Part shown: positions 61,331-64,000 of the stretch, piece after piece
Numbering within the stretch: position 1 is the first letter of the stretch
Layout: each line of letters opens with the position of its first letter
Origin: Glycine soja
Lineage: Eukaryota > Streptophyta > Magnoliopsida > Fabales > Fabaceae
Length of the DNA stretch: 64,000 nucleotides
NCBI RefSeq assembly: GCF_004193775.1
Contig: NC_041018.1
Span: 36,496,608 to 36,560,607, forward strand
Direction of reading: 5' to 3'
Program-made: the position numbers and the translations under genes
Notes under the pieces: generated by a model
Database searches by the model: none
Seen by the model: the letters and a program-made list of their open reading frames with translations, nothing else
Told to the model about the DNA's origin: nothing

Positions 61331-64000
61331 CATTCTTCCCTTTCTTTCTTTTTTTTTTAATCTTTTTTCCTATCTTGAGATTAAACATTTGCAATATTCC
61401 TTTTCTTTGTTTATTTTAATTTCAAACACCTATAACTAACTAAAAAAAATCAACAAGTCGTCTAAGTAATACTAGGTTTGATCCCTCTTAAGTAAGGTTT
61501 TTGATTTGAGCATTGTGAATGAAAAATGTAGTTGGAAGAGAAGATCCCACTAATTAGCCAAAAAATCAACTAAAAGAATCTCTAAATCTTCTTAGAATTA
61601 TTATTTTTTATCTATAACTCAAAATTGAATTTCCATAAATTTTTTAAAATTGTAAATAAAGTAAATTTATATAATTTTTTATTCCTCACGTGTATTCTTC
61701 TTTAGAGAGTTTTGGTGGAGACATTGTCAGACCTTGGTTTTATTACAAATCTTTTGTTTCAATCTAGTGAATATTTTATTGTAATATTTTTTTTCCAAGG
61801 TGTCTTATTTGACACCCAATTAATTATCCTCCCATTGGATTAACCATTTTAGCATAAAATGATATTTTTAGTTGCGACTCCATGTCCAAGTTGAAAATCG
61901 AATCAAAACCTTGGTTAAGGGAGAAAGAAAAGAAGAAATTTATTTCATGTTAAAAATTTTCATTCTCAAATGTAAGCTTTAATCACTTTTATTTTTTTAT
62001 CTCAAATTTTAAATACCTAATCCTTGAAATATTTTTTTTTCAAGTTTTTTTTTAAATGTTCTCTTCCTGCTAAATCTATGATATTTACAATTTTCTACTT
62101 TATATTACAAAATACGAACACAAGATATGGAATACTTTTTTTTTTTTTTACTGAAAGTACTAGTTAGTTGACTAATATGTTTTTAATTAATTAATTAATT
62201 CAGCTCCATTCTCTAGCTGTCTGGTCATATGAATAACTTATGTGACCTTTCTTTTTTGAACTTTAGATCCTTAGATCCTCAATATCTAAAAGTCACTTTC
62301 AATCCTTTACAAATTTAAATTGAGCTGGGTGAACTCATTTAAAAGGACACAATTCTCCTTTTAAACAGTAAATTGTACAATAAATTTTATAACTAAGAGA
62401 GAGAAAGAGATAAAAAGTAAGAGAAGTATAAAGTGTAATAAATAAATGATGATGAGATAAAAAGATATTGACATAAAAAATGTTAAATATTGTACAAAAT
62501 TGTTGTATGAATTATTGTATGAATAAGAACCTCTATCAACAAATACATGTCACTTATAAAGACAATAGAAACAAGCAGATGGTAGTTGCAATATTTATGT
62601 TTTTTCATGGCAGTCCAACGATTTTAAGCTGTTTGGCTAGTCAACAGTATTAGCTAGACTTTATAATTCAAAAATTGGCTGGCCAGACTGGGTTGGGAGC
62701 AGTCTTTTCATATACTCCTGGAGATAGAAAAAGACTTTTCCTCCGGAAACATATGCAGTAATTTCTTCTTCAAAATATAACGTTTAGACAATTTATATGT
62801 ATCTTACATGAAAATACAATGCTGAATTAATTTAAGAAAAATATAATGTTGAATAAAAGAATTTTGATAATATATAATAGGATGTGTTTAATGACCCTCA
62901 AACTATTTCAGTTTATTTCTGACTAAATGTAACATTAATTTGTGTGTTAGCATGATTTATTTAAATAAGAAAAACAGATGAAATGTACTTGTTGTTATCA
63001 ACTTATACTCTTATAGTTCATTATAAATTATTTGTTATAAATGTGTGTGTGAATGTATCCGTGTGTGGGTGTTTGTTATCCTACATGGTATACCAATAAA
63101 AATCAACACTATAAATAGTAGATAATTGAATTTTTTAAACATATTCTCATATTTGATTATGTGGATGAACTTTTTTTGGGATGAACAAGTTAAACTCACT
63201 CTATAATGATAATCTCTATCGTGATTTTGTATATATATCTTTCTAGCTCCAATGTAAATATTGGTAATTATGCTTCAAGAGGGTAAAAGATTGGCAAAAT
63301 CCCATGCACTACGGTCTAGAGGGAGTTACAACATATATATCTATCACTATCACATCTTTTCATGATTCACTATTCAAGATCAATTAATTATGTTTTGCAT
63401 ATCTATCAACTTGACGATGGAATTCGTTCCTTCAGTTGACTGTTAAGTTGTTGACAGGAAACAAATTAAGTTGTATTGTCAGCTTGCACGTCAACTTGTG
63501 AATCTCATTTCCATGTTTCGTTATTCATAAATGAATGAGAATAGTTAATTTCATTTTATTAATTGACGGGCATGAAGTAGTAGTCAATATAACCTCTTAT
63601 AAAAAAATGTTATGTATACTAATGGTTAGAAATGATGACTTTAACTTTGCATTGTCCAAGAAAAGAATTTTAGGGGCGGCTTATAGTTATAGTATAGGTA
63701 AACGTTGTCGATCAAATTCATATTCATTGAACAATACTTAGGAAAGAAGATAAAAACAAATTAAAGAAAAAAATCCCGGGAATGAATGTATCTTCTACAT
63801 GTCCATGCAGGGAGCCATGTGTCATGTGTGTGTATTTAATGGAGTTAGGATCCGAACAAAAGAATTGGGAAAAAGACCTAAGGGCTTTTGTCACTAGGTT
63901 TATAGAAAATTCCCATGTTATATTTGTCTGACCCCTCTTATTTTCTTAGTTGAATTCAATGGATGTTATTCATGTGGACAAGTTTGCGTGTGAGGCATGT
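61331..64000. other. Gene-free AT-rich DNA to the right edge
   Basis: No gene, RNA gene or clear repeat was recognised. The ORF at 63535-63741 has no family features and sits in low-complexity sequence. Confidence 0.5.

Noticed and set aside
63535..63741. 68-codon ORF near the right edge
   Set aside because: Low-complexity surroundings and no similarity to a known family by eye.

Overview
The window looks like nuclear DNA of a legume, most likely soybean or a close Glycine relative. The basis is AT-rich non-coding DNA, intron-rich genes with plant GT-AG splice sites, plant-only gene families, and a dense load of nested MITEs, a Copia LTR element, a TRIM, short SINEs and a CACTA-like element. 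The species is an inference; the predicted proteins read as legume versions of their families. No prokaryotic, viral or organellar genome segment was seen.

Genes occupy the left two thirds. (1) About 279-5832, minus strand: the N-terminal 516 codons of the TRAPPII subunit TRS120, running off the left edge. (2) 7209-14317, plus strand: a complete 14-exon ALF4 (glomulin-like) gene encoding 609 aa. Its start codon lies 1.4 kb head-to-head from that of TRS120. (3) 14318-25993: a gene-poor gap with a cluster of nested TIR elements (18.7-20.1 kb), an ATA microsatellite and a large dispersed repeat (22.85-25.25 kb). (4) 25994-30628, plus strand: a complete 10-exon receptor-like kinase of 452 aa with a tiny proline-rich ectodomain. 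(5) 31816-42309, minus strand: a complete 11-exon plastid aspartate aminotransferase of 463 aa. Its penultimate exon is separated from the preceding one by a 6.7 kb intron that holds an antisense 5.1 kb Copia retrotransposon. (6) 42.6-64 kb: no convincing gene. This part holds MITEs, two related foldback (giant hairpin) elements, a CACTA-like element inside a long-TIR element, a threefold 360-bp tandem array, and a short SINE with a perfect 16-bp target-site duplication.

The four genes are unrelated housekeeping or signalling genes; I see no cluster or pathway linking them. All four exon models were assembled by hand from splice sites and keep an open frame throughout, and the three complete ones end exactly at a stop. 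The most interesting material is in the repeats: a Copia element with almost identical LTRs but a badly broken coding region, the two foldback elements that appear to carry the same ORF fragment, the very short SINE family, and a TRIM with a 20-G tract in the ALF4 intron. I did not find a system I would call clearly new; the foldback elements are the best candidate for follow-up.
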